Shown in pieces: positions 7,750-16,117 of a stretch of 50,469 nucleotides of DNA. Under the pieces are notes generated by a model, which was not told where the DNA came from, did no database searches, and saw nothing but the letters and a program-made list of their open reading frames with translations. The DNA comes from an uncultured Bacteroidales bacterium. Lineage in GTDB: Bacteria > Bacteroidota > Bacteroidia > Bacteroidales > UBA932. Location: NCBI GenBank assembly GCA_944326245.1, contig CALVDF010000019.1:1-50469 (forward strand). Direction: 5' to 3'. The translations under genes and the position numbers were made by a program. Positions within the stretch are counted from its first letter, which is position 1, and each line of letters starts with the position of its first letter.

Positions 7750-8179
7750 ACCCAAGATGCTCGGTAGTGGTCGCCTTTACCGATACCTGAGACACATCTA
7801 CTCCCAGCACATCTGCCAGAGTCCTGCGCATGGATAGGATGTAGCCGGCCAGCCTGGGCTTCTGTGCAGCGATCGTAATGTCGGCATTGGCCACCGAATA
7901 GCCTTCCTTCACGACCATTTCATTGACCCTCCTGAGCAGCAACTTGCTGTCTATCCCCTTGAATTCGTCCGATGTATCCGGAAAATGCCGGCCGATGTCA
8001 CCCAGCGCCAATGCACCCAGCATCGCGTCACACAGGGCGTGGATCGCCACATCCCCGTCCGAATGGGCTATGCAGCCCATGGTGTGCGGAATCCTGACTC
8101 CGCCCAGCCACAGAGGAAGCCCGTCTCCCAGAGCATGCACATCATAACCGTGGCCTATTCTGAATGGTAGATTGATCAT
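7679..8179 (-). CDS. ispF: 2-C-methyl-D-erythritol 2,4-cyclodiphosphate synthase
   Basis: This 166-aa enzyme forms the cyclic diphosphate of the MEP isoprenoid pathway. The metal ligands are in GYDVHALG (DxH) near residues 9-16, with IAHSDGDVAIHALCDAMLGA and DIGRHFPD following. TTEHLGFTGREEGI marks the C-terminal active-site region. The start at 8179 lies 28 bp after promoter box TACATTTG (8208-8215); the upstream in-frame extension would cross that box. It overlaps the folP 3' end by 71 bp. Confidence 0.95.
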   Translation of the reverse strand: MINLPFRIGHGYDVHALGDGLPLWLGGVRIPHTMGCIAHSDGDVAIHALCDAMLGALALGDIGRHFPDTSDEFKGIDSKLLLRRVNEMVVKEGYSVANADITIAAQKPRLAGYILSMRRTLADVLGVDVSQVSVKATTTEHLGFTGREEGIAVWASVLLQADRQPR

Positions 8180-8207
8180 TGCATAAGGAATTTTGAAAGA
8201 CAGGGTA

Positions 8208-8215
8208 CAAATGTA
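8208..8215 (-). promoter_or_regulatory. Promoter -7 box for ispF
   Basis: TACATTTG on the minus strand, 28 bp from the ispF ATG. It lies back to back with the plus-strand box at 8238-8245. Confidence 0.6.
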
Positions 8216-8237
8216 ATGAAAAAAACAGTGAAAACCG

Positions 8238-8245
8238 TATATTTG
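8238..8245 (+). promoter_or_regulatory. Promoter -7 box for the phosphodiesterase gene
   Basis: TATATTTG matches TAnnTTTG and ends 23 bp before the ATG at 8269. No clear -33 element. Confidence 0.6.
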
Positions 8246-8268
8246 TACCGGCAAATCCCACCTCAACG

Positions 8269-8766
8269 ATGTATATAGGTATCATATCTGACACTCACTG
8301 CTGCTTCGACGACCCTCTCCGCAAATTCCTGGACCCGGTGGACGAGATATGGCATGCAGGGGACTTCGGCAACGAGGAGACACTGCTGCAGATAGCGGCA
8401 TTCAAGCCCCTCAAAGGCGTTTACGGCAACTGCGACGGCAACCAGGTAAGGCTGCGGGTACCCTACACCCGGAATTTCACCTGCTGCGGCCGCAAGGTCC
8501 TCATGATGCATATAGGAGGATATCCGGGAAGATATGACTACAAGGCATTCCAGCTCATCAATGCCCACATGCCGGACATCTTCGTATGCGGACACTCCCA
8601 TATACTCAAGGTCATATTCGACAAAAAATACAATATGCTCACAATCAACCCTGGAGCAGCCGGAATCCAGGGATTCCACCAGGTACGTACGGCCATAAGG
8701 GTGCATATCGACGAAGACAATATTCACGGAATGGAAATCGGGGAATGGCCCAGATTCGCCAAATAA
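8269..8766 (+). CDS. YfcE/MJ0936-type metallophosphoesterase
   Basis: This 165-aa single-domain metallophosphoesterase has the five family blocks in order: ISDTH near 5-9, HAGDFGN near 30-36, VYGNCDGN near 51-58, HIGGYP, and VCGHSHI near 107-113. These bind two metals in phosphodiesterases of this family. The natural substrate is unknown. It may be co-transcribed with the dipeptidyl peptidase 49 bp downstream. Confidence 0.88.
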   Translation: MYIGIISDTHCCFDDPLRKFLDPVDEIWHAGDFGNEETLLQIAAFKPLKGVYGNCDGNQVRLRVPYTRNFTCCGRKVLMMHIGGYPGRYDYKAFQLINAHMPDIFVCGHSHILKVIFDKKYNMLTINPGAAGIQGFHQVRTAIRVHIDEDNIHGMEIGEWPRFAK

Positions 8767-8815
8767 TTCCTATATTTACACCTGCTTTTGAAAATCACCA
8801 ACTCATACAACACCA

Positions 8816-11269
8816 ATGAAACGTAACATTCTAATAATCGCAGCATTGTTCTGCTCGGCCACGATCACTGCATGGCCACAGCAGACACCTGTAACCGAGG
8901 CCAACTACGAACTGGCCGAACGGTTCTCCGCAAACAAGATAAACTCTTTGGTCTTCTCCCAGCACATCCGTCCTTCATGGTTTGCCGACTCGGACAAGTT
9001 CTGGTACATGTGGAAAGACCACGAAGGATTCAACTACTGGATAGTGGACCCGGTAGCCAAGACCAAGACTGCCGTGTTCGACATGGACAAGCTGGCAATG
9101 GAGCTGACCACCATCATCAAGGACCCTTTCGATGCACAGCACATCCCGTTCAGGAACTTCAGGCTCAAGGATGACAAGACATTCACTTTCGAAATCCCCT
9201 CAACCGTAGAGCAACCGGTAAAGGACGACAAGGACACGTCTGCGGCAGCCAGGAAAAATCCCAAAATGGAGAAAAAGACATTCCGCTTCGAATACGACAT
9301 CGCCACACGCAAGCTGACAGACGTCTCGGACCAGGAGGAGAAGAAGGACTTTCCCCGCTGGGCCAACATTGCTCCTGACAGCAGCTATGTAGTCTACGCC
9401 AAGGGATATAACCTCTACTACATGGATATGGAGAACCTCCGGAAACTCATGGAGGACGAGAAGGACTCCACAGTTGTCGAATACGCTCTCACTACCGACG
9501 GCACGAAAGACATCCCCTACGGAGGCAACAACTACACAGGAGTGGACGACAGGGATACCTCCAAAAGATATCCGGTATGGCTTCTCTGGTCTCCGGACTC
9601 CAGACACTTCGTACTCGAGAAATACGACATGTCGGGCATAGGTGAGCTCTGGGTGATAAACTCTACTGCACAGCCCCGGCCCGAGCTCGAGACCTACAAA
9701 TACCAGATGCCGGGAGAACCCGGTCCCAAGAGCTACCTGATGCTCTTCGACATGCAGGACAAGTCTGCCAGGACACTCAACATCTGGGCTTTCAAGGACC
9801 AGACCGTCACAGTCCACAGCAGGCCCTACACCACCAAGGACATGTACAAGGACTACGTGGCACCCGAGTGGCTGGGTGACGCAACATCCTTCTACTTCAC
9901 GCGTACCAGCCGCGACGAGCACCGCGTGGACATCTGCCGCTACCTGCTCGGTGCAGACTCCGTACAGGTACTCATCAAGGAACGCCTGAACACCTATATA
10001 GATGTCTGCGACTTCGAGCTTCTCAAATCAGGACAGATCGTGATGCGCTCCGAGCGCAACGGTTGGGCCCAGATCTACCTCCACGACAAGGACGGCAAAC
10101 TGATCCGTCCCCTCACCGAAGGTGCATTCCACGTTTCCGCCATCAAGGGTGTAGATGAAAAAGGAGGAACCGTCTTCTTCACTGCCAACGGATACGACAA
10201 GAACGAGAATCCATACTACAACCACCTCTTCCGAGTAGGTCTCGACGGATCCGGCATCAAGATGCTCAATCCCGGGAACTTCTACAACAACAGCTACATG
10301 CCCGATGACCTGAAGTTCTTCGTCAACAATGCCTCAAGGGTAGACTCAGCCCCTGCCAACGCCCTGTACAGTGCCAACGGGACCAAGATCATGGACCTGG
10401 AGACATGCGACCTGAGCCTGCTCTTCAAGGCCGGATACAAGTATCCCGAGATCTTCACGGCCAAAGCCGCGGACGGCATCACCGACCTCTGGGGAGTAAT
10501 CTACAAACCTTTTGACTTTGACTCCACCAAGCTCTACCCCATCATCGAGTACGTATATCCCGGTCCTCAGGTCGAGTCCACCAACTACACATGGAGCTCC
10601 GGCATGACCCGCACCGACCGCCTCGCACAGCTCGGATTCATAGTAGTGACTGTAGGCCACAGAGGAGGCCATCCCGACAGGTCCAAGTGGTACCACAACT
10701 TCGGACACGGCAACATGCGCTACTATCCCCTCGAAGACCACAAGTATGTGATCCAGCAGCTTGCAGCCGACCGCAAGTACATGGACATAGAGAAGGTCGG
10801 CATCCACGGCCACTCGGGCGGAGGATTCATGTCCACGGCTGCAATCCTCACCTACCCTGACTTCTACAAGGTAGCCGTATCCTGTGCAGGAAACCACGAC
10901 AACAACATCTACAACCGCTGGTGGAGCGAGACCCACCACGGAGTCAAGGAAGTGGTATCGGCTGACGGAGACACTACATTCAACTACAGCATAGAGGCCA
11001 ACCACCAGTTTGCCAAGAACCTCAAGGGACGCCTCCTTCTGGTTCACGGAGACATGGACAACAACGTACACCCCGCAAACACCATCCGCGTGGTAGACGC
11101 CCTGATCCGTGCCAACAAGAGGTTCGAGATGCTCTATCTGCCCGGACAGCGCCACGGCTTCGGTGACATGAACGAATATTTCTTCTGGAAGATGGCCGAC
11201 TTCTTCAGCCGTTACCTCATCGGTGACTACGAGGACAGTGTAGACATCTATCAGCTCAACAACGACTAA
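8816..11269 (+). CDS. Exported S9-family (dipeptidyl peptidase IV-like) serine peptidase
   Basis: This 817-aa protein begins with a signal peptide (residues 1 to about 21, ending near AWPQQ). It continues with a beta-propeller region (DPPIV N-terminal) and a C-terminal alpha/beta hydrolase. The catalytic triad is visible as Ser667 in HGHSGGG, Asp748 in HGDMDNNVHP and His780 in GQRHGFGD. Such enzymes trim peptides in the periplasm or at the cell surface. It precedes the PfkB kinase gene by 4 bp. It is distinct from the second S9 peptidase at 48207-50279, whose serine lies in GFSFGG. Confidence 0.92.
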   Translation: MKRNILIIAALFCSATITAWPQQTPVTEANYELAERFSANKINSLVFSQHIRPSWFADSDKFWYMWKDHEGFNYWIVDPVAKTKTAVFDMDKLAMELTTIIKDPFDAQHIPFRNFRLKDDKTFTFEIPSTVEQPVKDDKDTSAAARKNPKMEKKTFRFEYDIATRKLTDVSDQEEKKDFPRWANIAPDSSYVVYAKGYNLYYMDMENLRKLMEDEKDSTVVEYALTTDGTKDIPYGGNNYTGVDDRDTSKRYPVWLLWSPDSRHFVLEKYDMSGIGELWVINSTAQPRPELETYKYQMPGEPGPKSYLMLFDMQDKSARTLNIWAFKDQTVTVHSRPYTTKDMYKDYVAPEWLGDATSFYFTRTSRDEHRVDICRYLLGADSVQVLIKERLNTYIDVCDFELLKSGQIVMRSERNGWAQIYLHDKDGKLIRPLTEGAFHVSAIKGVDEKGGTVFFTANGYDKNENPYYNHLFRVGLDGSGIKMLNPGNFYNNSYMPDDLKFFVNNASRVDSAPANALYSANGTKIMDLETCDLSLLFKAGYKYPEIFTAKAADGITDLWGVIYKPFDFDSTKLYPIIEYVYPGPQVESTNYTWSSGMTRTDRLAQLGFIVVTVGHRGGHPDRSKWYHNFGHGNMRYYPLEDHKYVIQQLAADRKYMDIEKVGIHGHSGGGFMSTAAILTYPDFYKVAVSCAGNHDNNIYNRWWSETHHGVKEVVSADGDTTFNYSIEANHQFAKNLKGRLLLVHGDMDNNVHPANTIRVVDALIRANKRFEMLYLPGQRHGFGDMNEYFFWKMADFFSRYLIGDYEDSVDIYQLNND

Positions 11270-11273
11270 GGGA

Positions 11274-12278
11274 ATGAAATCTATCCTCGGAATAGGAAAC
11301 GCCCTGACCGACATACTCGCAGTGCTCCCCGACGACAGCCTGCTGCAGCAGTTTCATCTGCCTGTGGGGAGCATGCAGCATGTCGACAAGGAGACGGGCA
11401 ACAAGGTCTGGCAGGCCCTCAAGGCAATGGGAGTACAGTACGTAGCCGGCGGTTCTGCCGGCAACACCATCACCGGAACAGCCGTATTCGGCATGCCTTC
11501 AGGATTCATAGGGAAGGTCGGCGACGATGAACTCGGCGCCCTCTACAAGTCTGACCAGGAACGCAACGGCATCAAGTCAACGCTTCTGATAGGGAAAGAG
11601 GCTTCCGGCAGGGCAATGGTATTCATCACGGCCCCCAACGCCGAACGTACTTTCGCCGTATATCTGGGAGCGGCTCTGGAGATGGTACCGGAAGACCTGA
11701 AGCCCGAATTCTTCCAAGGATACGATTATTTCCACATCGAAGGTTATCTGGTGCAGAACCAGCAACTTCTGAGACGGGCTGTAGAACTGGCCAAAGAAGC
11801 CGGATGCTACATCTCTCTCGACATGGCTTCCTACAACGTCGTGGAGTCGAACGATACGTTCCTCCACGACATTGTGGAGCATTATGTAGACATAGTATTC
11901 GCAAACGAAACCGAGGCCGAAACCTTTACCCGTCACTCTCCCCGCGAGGCGGTGGACATCATAGCCAAAAGCTGCGACATAGCAGTAGTCAAGATAGGCA
12001 AGGACGGTTCGTTCATACGCAGCGGAAACGAATTCCATTACATTGAAGCCTGTCCGGCCGATGTAAAGGACGCCACCGGGGCCGGAGACCTCTACGCCTC
12101 AGGATTCCTCTATGCACATGCCCTGGGAATGCCTCTGGACATCTGCGGGCGCGTAGGGTCCATCACCGCATCCAAAGTGGTGGAAGTGGTAGGGCCCAAG
12201 ATCGATATCCCCCGCTGGAAAGCGGCCAAAAAGGAAATCAGGGCCCTGATAGCTGAATATTCTGTCTGCAGTTGCTAG
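11274..12278 (+). CDS. PfkB-family carbohydrate/nucleoside kinase
   Basis: This 334-aa ribokinase-fold kinase has the N-terminal GIGNALTDI block, the AGGSAGNT substrate-binding block near 61-68, NETEAETF, and the catalytic DATGAGDLYASGF near 263-275 with the Asp base. It most resembles adenosine-kinase-like members, but the substrate is not proven. Its TAG stop at 12276-12278 overlaps the stop of nadC-nadA on the other strand within the palindrome CTAG (12275-12278). Confidence 0.88.
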   Translation: MKSILGIGNALTDILAVLPDDSLLQQFHLPVGSMQHVDKETGNKVWQALKAMGVQYVAGGSAGNTITGTAVFGMPSGFIGKVGDDELGALYKSDQERNGIKSTLLIGKEASGRAMVFITAPNAERTFAVYLGAALEMVPEDLKPEFFQGYDYFHIEGYLVQNQQLLRRAVELAKEAGCYISLDMASYNVVESNDTFLHDIVEHYVDIVFANETEAETFTRHSPREAVDIIAKSCDIAVVKIGKDGSFIRSGNEFHYIEACPADVKDATGAGDLYASGFLYAHALGMPLDICGRVGSITASKVVEVVGPKIDIPRWKAAKKEIRALIAEYSVCSC

Positions 12279-14089
12279 ATTTCCAGCATCCTGCGGACAG
12301 GCTTTTCAGCCCTGGCCGATATCTCGGCACTCACCTTCACGACATTGCGCTCATTTCTGTGAAGCAATGTCTCGAAAAGACTCAACAGAGTCACTTTCTT
12401 CATATCCTCGCACACGAGCATATCCGACAGAGGTATCAGTTCCTTGTCCGGGGCCTCCTGCCTCAGACGGTGCATCACTCCTGTCTCCGTAGCTATTACA
12501 AACTGGCGGCACTCCGATTCCCGCACATGGCGTATTATTCCGGACGTCGAATAGAAGAAACATCTGGGATTGCCTGTAATTTCAGGATCGGAAGAACAAG
12601 CCGCCTCAGGATGGATGAGGATCTCAGCATCAGGGTAAAGGGACAGCGCATTTTCCACAAGCCGGGAAGTAATGCGTTCATGCACATGGCAGCATCCCTT
12701 CCACAGGTCCATCTTCAGTCCCGCCGTAGAGTTGATATATCCGCCCAGATTGCGGTCAGGTGCGAACAGTACCGGCTTGCCGGATGTCTCTTCAGCCACC
12801 TTTCCGGCTACCTTTACAGCATTCGCGGATGTACAGCAGATGTCCGTAGAGGCCTTTGTCCCTGCCGTCGTGTTGACATACGATATGACCGTTCCTCCAG
12901 GATGACGTTTCTTCCACGCATCCAGGTCTTCACCAGTGATACTGTCTGCCAGCGAACATCCTGCTTCAGGGACAGGCAGCAACACGGTCTTTTCCGGAGA
13001 CAGCACTGCGGCGGTCTCTGCCATGAAACGAACCCCGCAGAAAACAATCACATCAGCATCCGACTCTGCCGCCTTGCGTGAAAGCTCCAGAGAGTCACCC
13101 ACGAAATCCGCGACATCCTGAACCTCCGCAGGTACATAGTAATGGGCGAGAATCACTGCATTGTGCTTGCGCTTGAGTTCTCCTATAGCTTTGACCAGAT
13201 ACGCAGTCGTCAGTTGGATATTCATGCTGATGTCCAAAGCCTTGACCGTATGCGTCAGGGCTCCGACACTTATATAGTCCACACCGGTAGCAGCCACCTC
13301 GCGAAGACGTCCCAGTGTCATGTTTCCGGAAGCTTCGGTCTTGGCCCTTCCGCCGATGATGTTGACTGCATCCCTCATCATGGAGGTACTCATATTGTCG
13401 AGCATGATTATGTCTGCCCTGGCCTCCAGAGCCTCCTTGACCTCATCCAGATTGGTTGTCTCCACTTCGATCTTCATCCAGGACGGGATATGCGAACGCA
13501 CCTGCTCCACGGCACGGGCTATGGACCCGGCCATCTTGATGTGGTTGTCCTTGATCATGGCCATGTCGTAGAGCCCCATGCGGTGATTGGTCCCGCCGCC
13601 GTCCTTTACCGCCATCTTGTCCGTAACCCTCATGCCGGGTGCAGTCTTGCGGGTGTCCAGGAGCTGAGTATGCGTTCCTTCCAGTTCGGCCACATACCTG
13701 GCCGTCTCGGTAGCTATTCCGGACATTCTCTGGAAAAAGTTCAAAGCCGTCCTCTCAGCCTTGAGCAGAGCCGGATAGCTGCCCTCTATCCTGAGGATCA
13801 CATCCCCCTTCTGCACACGGTCCCCGTCGTGTACCAGAGGTGTAAACACTATATCCTTCTGGAAACGGCGGAACACTTTTTCCACTATGGGCAGACCGGA
13901 AATCACTCCGTCAGCCTTGGCTGTCATCGTTGCCACTGCAGCAGTTGACTCGGGAATAATGGAGTCGGTCGTAACATCCCCCGAAGCGATGTCCTCGTCA
14001 ATGGCCAGGTCAATCAATCTATCCACCAGTTCTTCACGGCGGAGCTGTTCTGTTGTCATATTCTTTTCTGCAAAATTATTGTCTTTCAT
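12275..14089 (-). CDS. Fused NadC-NadA: quinolinate phosphoribosyltransferase and quinolinate synthase
   Basis: One uninterrupted 604-aa frame carries two enzymes of de novo NAD synthesis. Residues about 11-292 are NadC (LDTRKTAPGMR near 144-154, GGGTNHRMGL near 164-173, IMLDNMS). Residues about 296-604 are NadA, which condenses iminoaspartate with dihydroxyacetone phosphate. Its iron-sulfur cysteines appear as Cys351 in FCGVRFMAE, Cys418/419 in DICCTSAN and Cys560 in LVCEDM. The usual separate genes are thus joined, in an order opposite to the reaction order. The frame overlaps nadB by 14 bp if started at 14089; Met11 (14059) is an alternative. An internal Met289 lies just before the NadA part. 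Confidence 0.92.
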   Translation of the reverse strand: MKDNNFAEKNMTTEQLRREELVDRLIDLAIDEDIASGDVTTDSIIPESTAAVATMTAKADGVISGLPIVEKVFRRFQKDIVFTPLVHDGDRVQKGDVILRIEGSYPALLKAERTALNFFQRMSGIATETARYVAELEGTHTQLLDTRKTAPGMRVTDKMAVKDGGGTNHRMGLYDMAMIKDNHIKMAGSIARAVEQVRSHIPSWMKIEVETTNLDEVKEALEARADIIMLDNMSTSMMRDAVNIIGGRAKTEASGNMTLGRLREVAATGVDYISVGALTHTVKALDISMNIQLTTAYLVKAIGELKRKHNAVILAHYYVPAEVQDVADFVGDSLELSRKAAESDADVIVFCGVRFMAETAAVLSPEKTVLLPVPEAGCSLADSITGEDLDAWKKRHPGGTVISYVNTTAGTKASTDICCTSANAVKVAGKVAEETSGKPVLFAPDRNLGGYINSTAGLKMDLWKGCCHVHERITSRLVENALSLYPDAEILIHPEAACSSDPEITGNPRCFFYSTSGIIRHVRESECRQFVIATETGVMHRLRQEAPDKELIPLSDMLVCEDMKKVTLLSLFETLLHRNERNVVKVSAEISARAEKPVRRMLEI

Positions 14090-15650
14090 TTACCTTTTGT
14101 GTCGACAGCTTCTCTCCAATACGCTGGACAGTATGCAGCGCAAACTCCTCCCTGAGCTGAGGATAATCCTCGCGGTAGTGCCCGCCGCGGCTTTCCCTGC
14201 GGAATCTGGCAGCTGTCATGATAAGCCATGCCACTGTAAGAAGCTTGCGTGAAGCCTCGTCGTAGTATTCGTGCCGCTCCGGTCCCAGCTCCCTCAGTTC
14301 CTTCTTCACCAGGTTGAGCCCGGTAGAGAGCAGCAGCTCAGAACGTATAATCCCGGAACAGTTGTTCATTATCTGGGCGATCTGCTGCTTCAGGGCAAAA
14401 TAACGCTGCGCGGCACCTTCGTCCCTATGGTACATGAGCTCAAAATGCGGCAAATCCCCTACAGGACCGCACTCCTCAGCCACTTCTATAGCTCTGTGGG
14501 CGAATACCAGACATTCTATCAGGGAATTGGACGCAAGACGGTTGGCCCCCATAATGCCTGTAGAAGCTATCTCTCCGCACACATAAAGCCTGCGGATATC
14601 GGATCGTCCGTACAGGTCGGAGACCACTCCTCCGACAGTATAATGTGCTGCAGGCGCAACCGGAATCCAGTCAGTAAGGTCATAACCGTACTCTGCACAC
14701 TTGGCCAGGATATTGGGGAAACGGCTCCTGATCTTGTCCGGGTTAAGATGCTTCAGCGAAAGTACCACATACGGCCTGTCGTCGAGGGCCATCTGCTTGA
14801 ATATCGACCTGGCCACCACATCTCTCGGGGCCAATTCTGCCAATTCATGTATCGGAAGCATGAAACGCTTCCCTGCCTTGTCCAGCAGCCATGCCCCTTC
14901 ACCTCTCACAGCCTCGCTTATCAGAAAAGCCTTGGGAGAGCCTTCGATGCACAGGGCCGTGGGATGGAACTGTATGAACTCCATGTCGATGATCCTGCAG
15001 CCAGCCTTGTAGGCCATGGCTATACCGTCACCTATGGTGGTTTCAGGATTGGTCGTGCGGGTGTAGATGGCAGATGTACCGCCGGAGGTGAGGAAAGTGT
15101 GCTCAGCGTAGATAAGTTCCTCGCATCCCTTCTCCTCATCCCAGCATCTGGCCCCGTAGCAGACCCCGTCCTTGACCAGAAAGTCGATGACGGAAACATT
15201 CTCCCTGACTGTAATGTTCGGGTCATTCTCTACCTTGGATATGAGGAATTCGGTAATATACCGTCCTGTCGAATCCCCTCCGGCATGCAGGATGCGCTTG
15301 CGGTGATGTCCTCCTTCAAGTCCCAGAGACAGCTTGCCGTTTTCCGTATCAAACTTCATTCCTTCCCCGATAATCTCTTTGATCCTTTGAGGCCCCTCCT
15401 GTACCAGCACTTCCACGGCATCGTTTTCACAAAGCCCTCGCCCGGCAATGACAGTATCGGTAAAATGAATCTCCGGATCATCCCCGATATCCGTCACCGC
15501 AGCTATGCCTCCCTGGGCATTATAGGAGTTGCTGTCCCTCAGTGCCCGCTTGGTCACCACCAGAACAGGGCCCAAGGCCGATGCCCTGTGTGCCGTATAC
15601 AGTCCGGCAAGTCCGCTGCCGATTACTAAATATTTCCACATATTGTACAT
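14076..15650 (-). CDS. nadB: L-aspartate oxidase
   Basis: This 524-aa flavoprotein oxidises L-aspartate to iminoaspartate for quinolinate synthesis. It starts with the FAD-binding GSGLAGLYTA motif near 12-21, followed by SNSYNAQGGIAA. HPTALC, RGEGAWLLD, APAAHYTVGG and GEIASTGIMGANRLASNSL are the expected fumarate-reductase-fold blocks. The start could be Met1 (15650) or Met4 (15641). It is followed at once by the NadC-NadA fusion, so the three activities come from two polypeptides. Confidence 0.95.
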   Translation of the reverse strand: MYNMWKYLVIGSGLAGLYTAHRASALGPVLVVTKRALRDSNSYNAQGGIAAVTDIGDDPEIHFTDTVIAGRGLCENDAVEVLVQEGPQRIKEIIGEGMKFDTENGKLSLGLEGGHHRKRILHAGGDSTGRYITEFLISKVENDPNITVRENVSVIDFLVKDGVCYGARCWDEEKGCEELIYAEHTFLTSGGTSAIYTRTTNPETTIGDGIAMAYKAGCRIIDMEFIQFHPTALCIEGSPKAFLISEAVRGEGAWLLDKAGKRFMLPIHELAELAPRDVVARSIFKQMALDDRPYVVLSLKHLNPDKIRSRFPNILAKCAEYGYDLTDWIPVAPAAHYTVGGVVSDLYGRSDIRRLYVCGEIASTGIMGANRLASNSLIECLVFAHRAIEVAEECGPVGDLPHFELMYHRDEGAAQRYFALKQQIAQIMNNCSGIIRSELLLSTGLNLVKKELRELGPERHEYYDEASRKLLTVAWLIMTAARFRRESRGGHYREDYPQLREEFALHTVQRIGEKLSTQKVNERQ

Positions 15651-15669
15651 ACCTGTTTATTTCCGGACA

Positions 15670-16083
15670 TCAAAAGGAAATTATCCTCGAACCGTCCTCA
15701 CCCTCGGCAATGGATACTCGCAGCGTGTCTTCCGGCAACAGCTCCTCTATCTTCTCCGGCCATTCCATAAGGCAGATCCCGTCACTGCCGATATACTCCT
15801 CATACCCTATATCCAAAACCTCGGACAACTTGTCAATCCTGTAAAAGTCAAAATGATAGATCGGAGTCCCGTCAGCAGCCCGGTATTCATTGACTATCGT
15901 GAAAGTAGGACTGGCCACCTCATCTCCCACACCGAGCACGGAACAGATGGCTGAGATAAAAGTGGTCTTTCCGGCTCCCATCGAGCCATAGAAAGCATAG
16001 ACCGACACTCCTTGGGTCTGCTTGAGGAACTCTCTGGCAGACTCCTGCAGACAGGACAGATCGCGTATGACTATTTTTCCCAT
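15670..16083 (-). CDS. tsaE: tRNA threonylcarbamoyladenosine biosynthesis ATPase TsaE
   Basis: This 137-aa P-loop ATPase supports TsaD/TsaB in the transfer step of t6A synthesis. The Walker A motif is GSMGAGKTT (33-41), followed by SPTFTIVNEY and the conserved HFDFYRI and LMEWPEKI blocks. It lies between yifB (34 bp upstream) and nadB (19 bp downstream), probably in one transcript. Confidence 0.93.
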   Translation of the reverse strand: MGKIVIRDLSCLQESAREFLKQTQGVSVYAFYGSMGAGKTTFISAICSVLGVGDEVASPTFTIVNEYRAADGTPIYHFDFYRIDKLSEVLDIGYEEYIGSDGICLMEWPEKIEELLPEDTLRVSIAEGEDGSRIISF

Positions 16084-16117
16084 GATTTCATTTTAAAAAT
16101 ATGTAAAATTACACATT

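Noticed and set aside
14271..15629. Long frame antisense to nadB (452 codons)
   Set aside because: NadB is certain from its flavoprotein motifs; no promoter or family support exists for the antisense frame.
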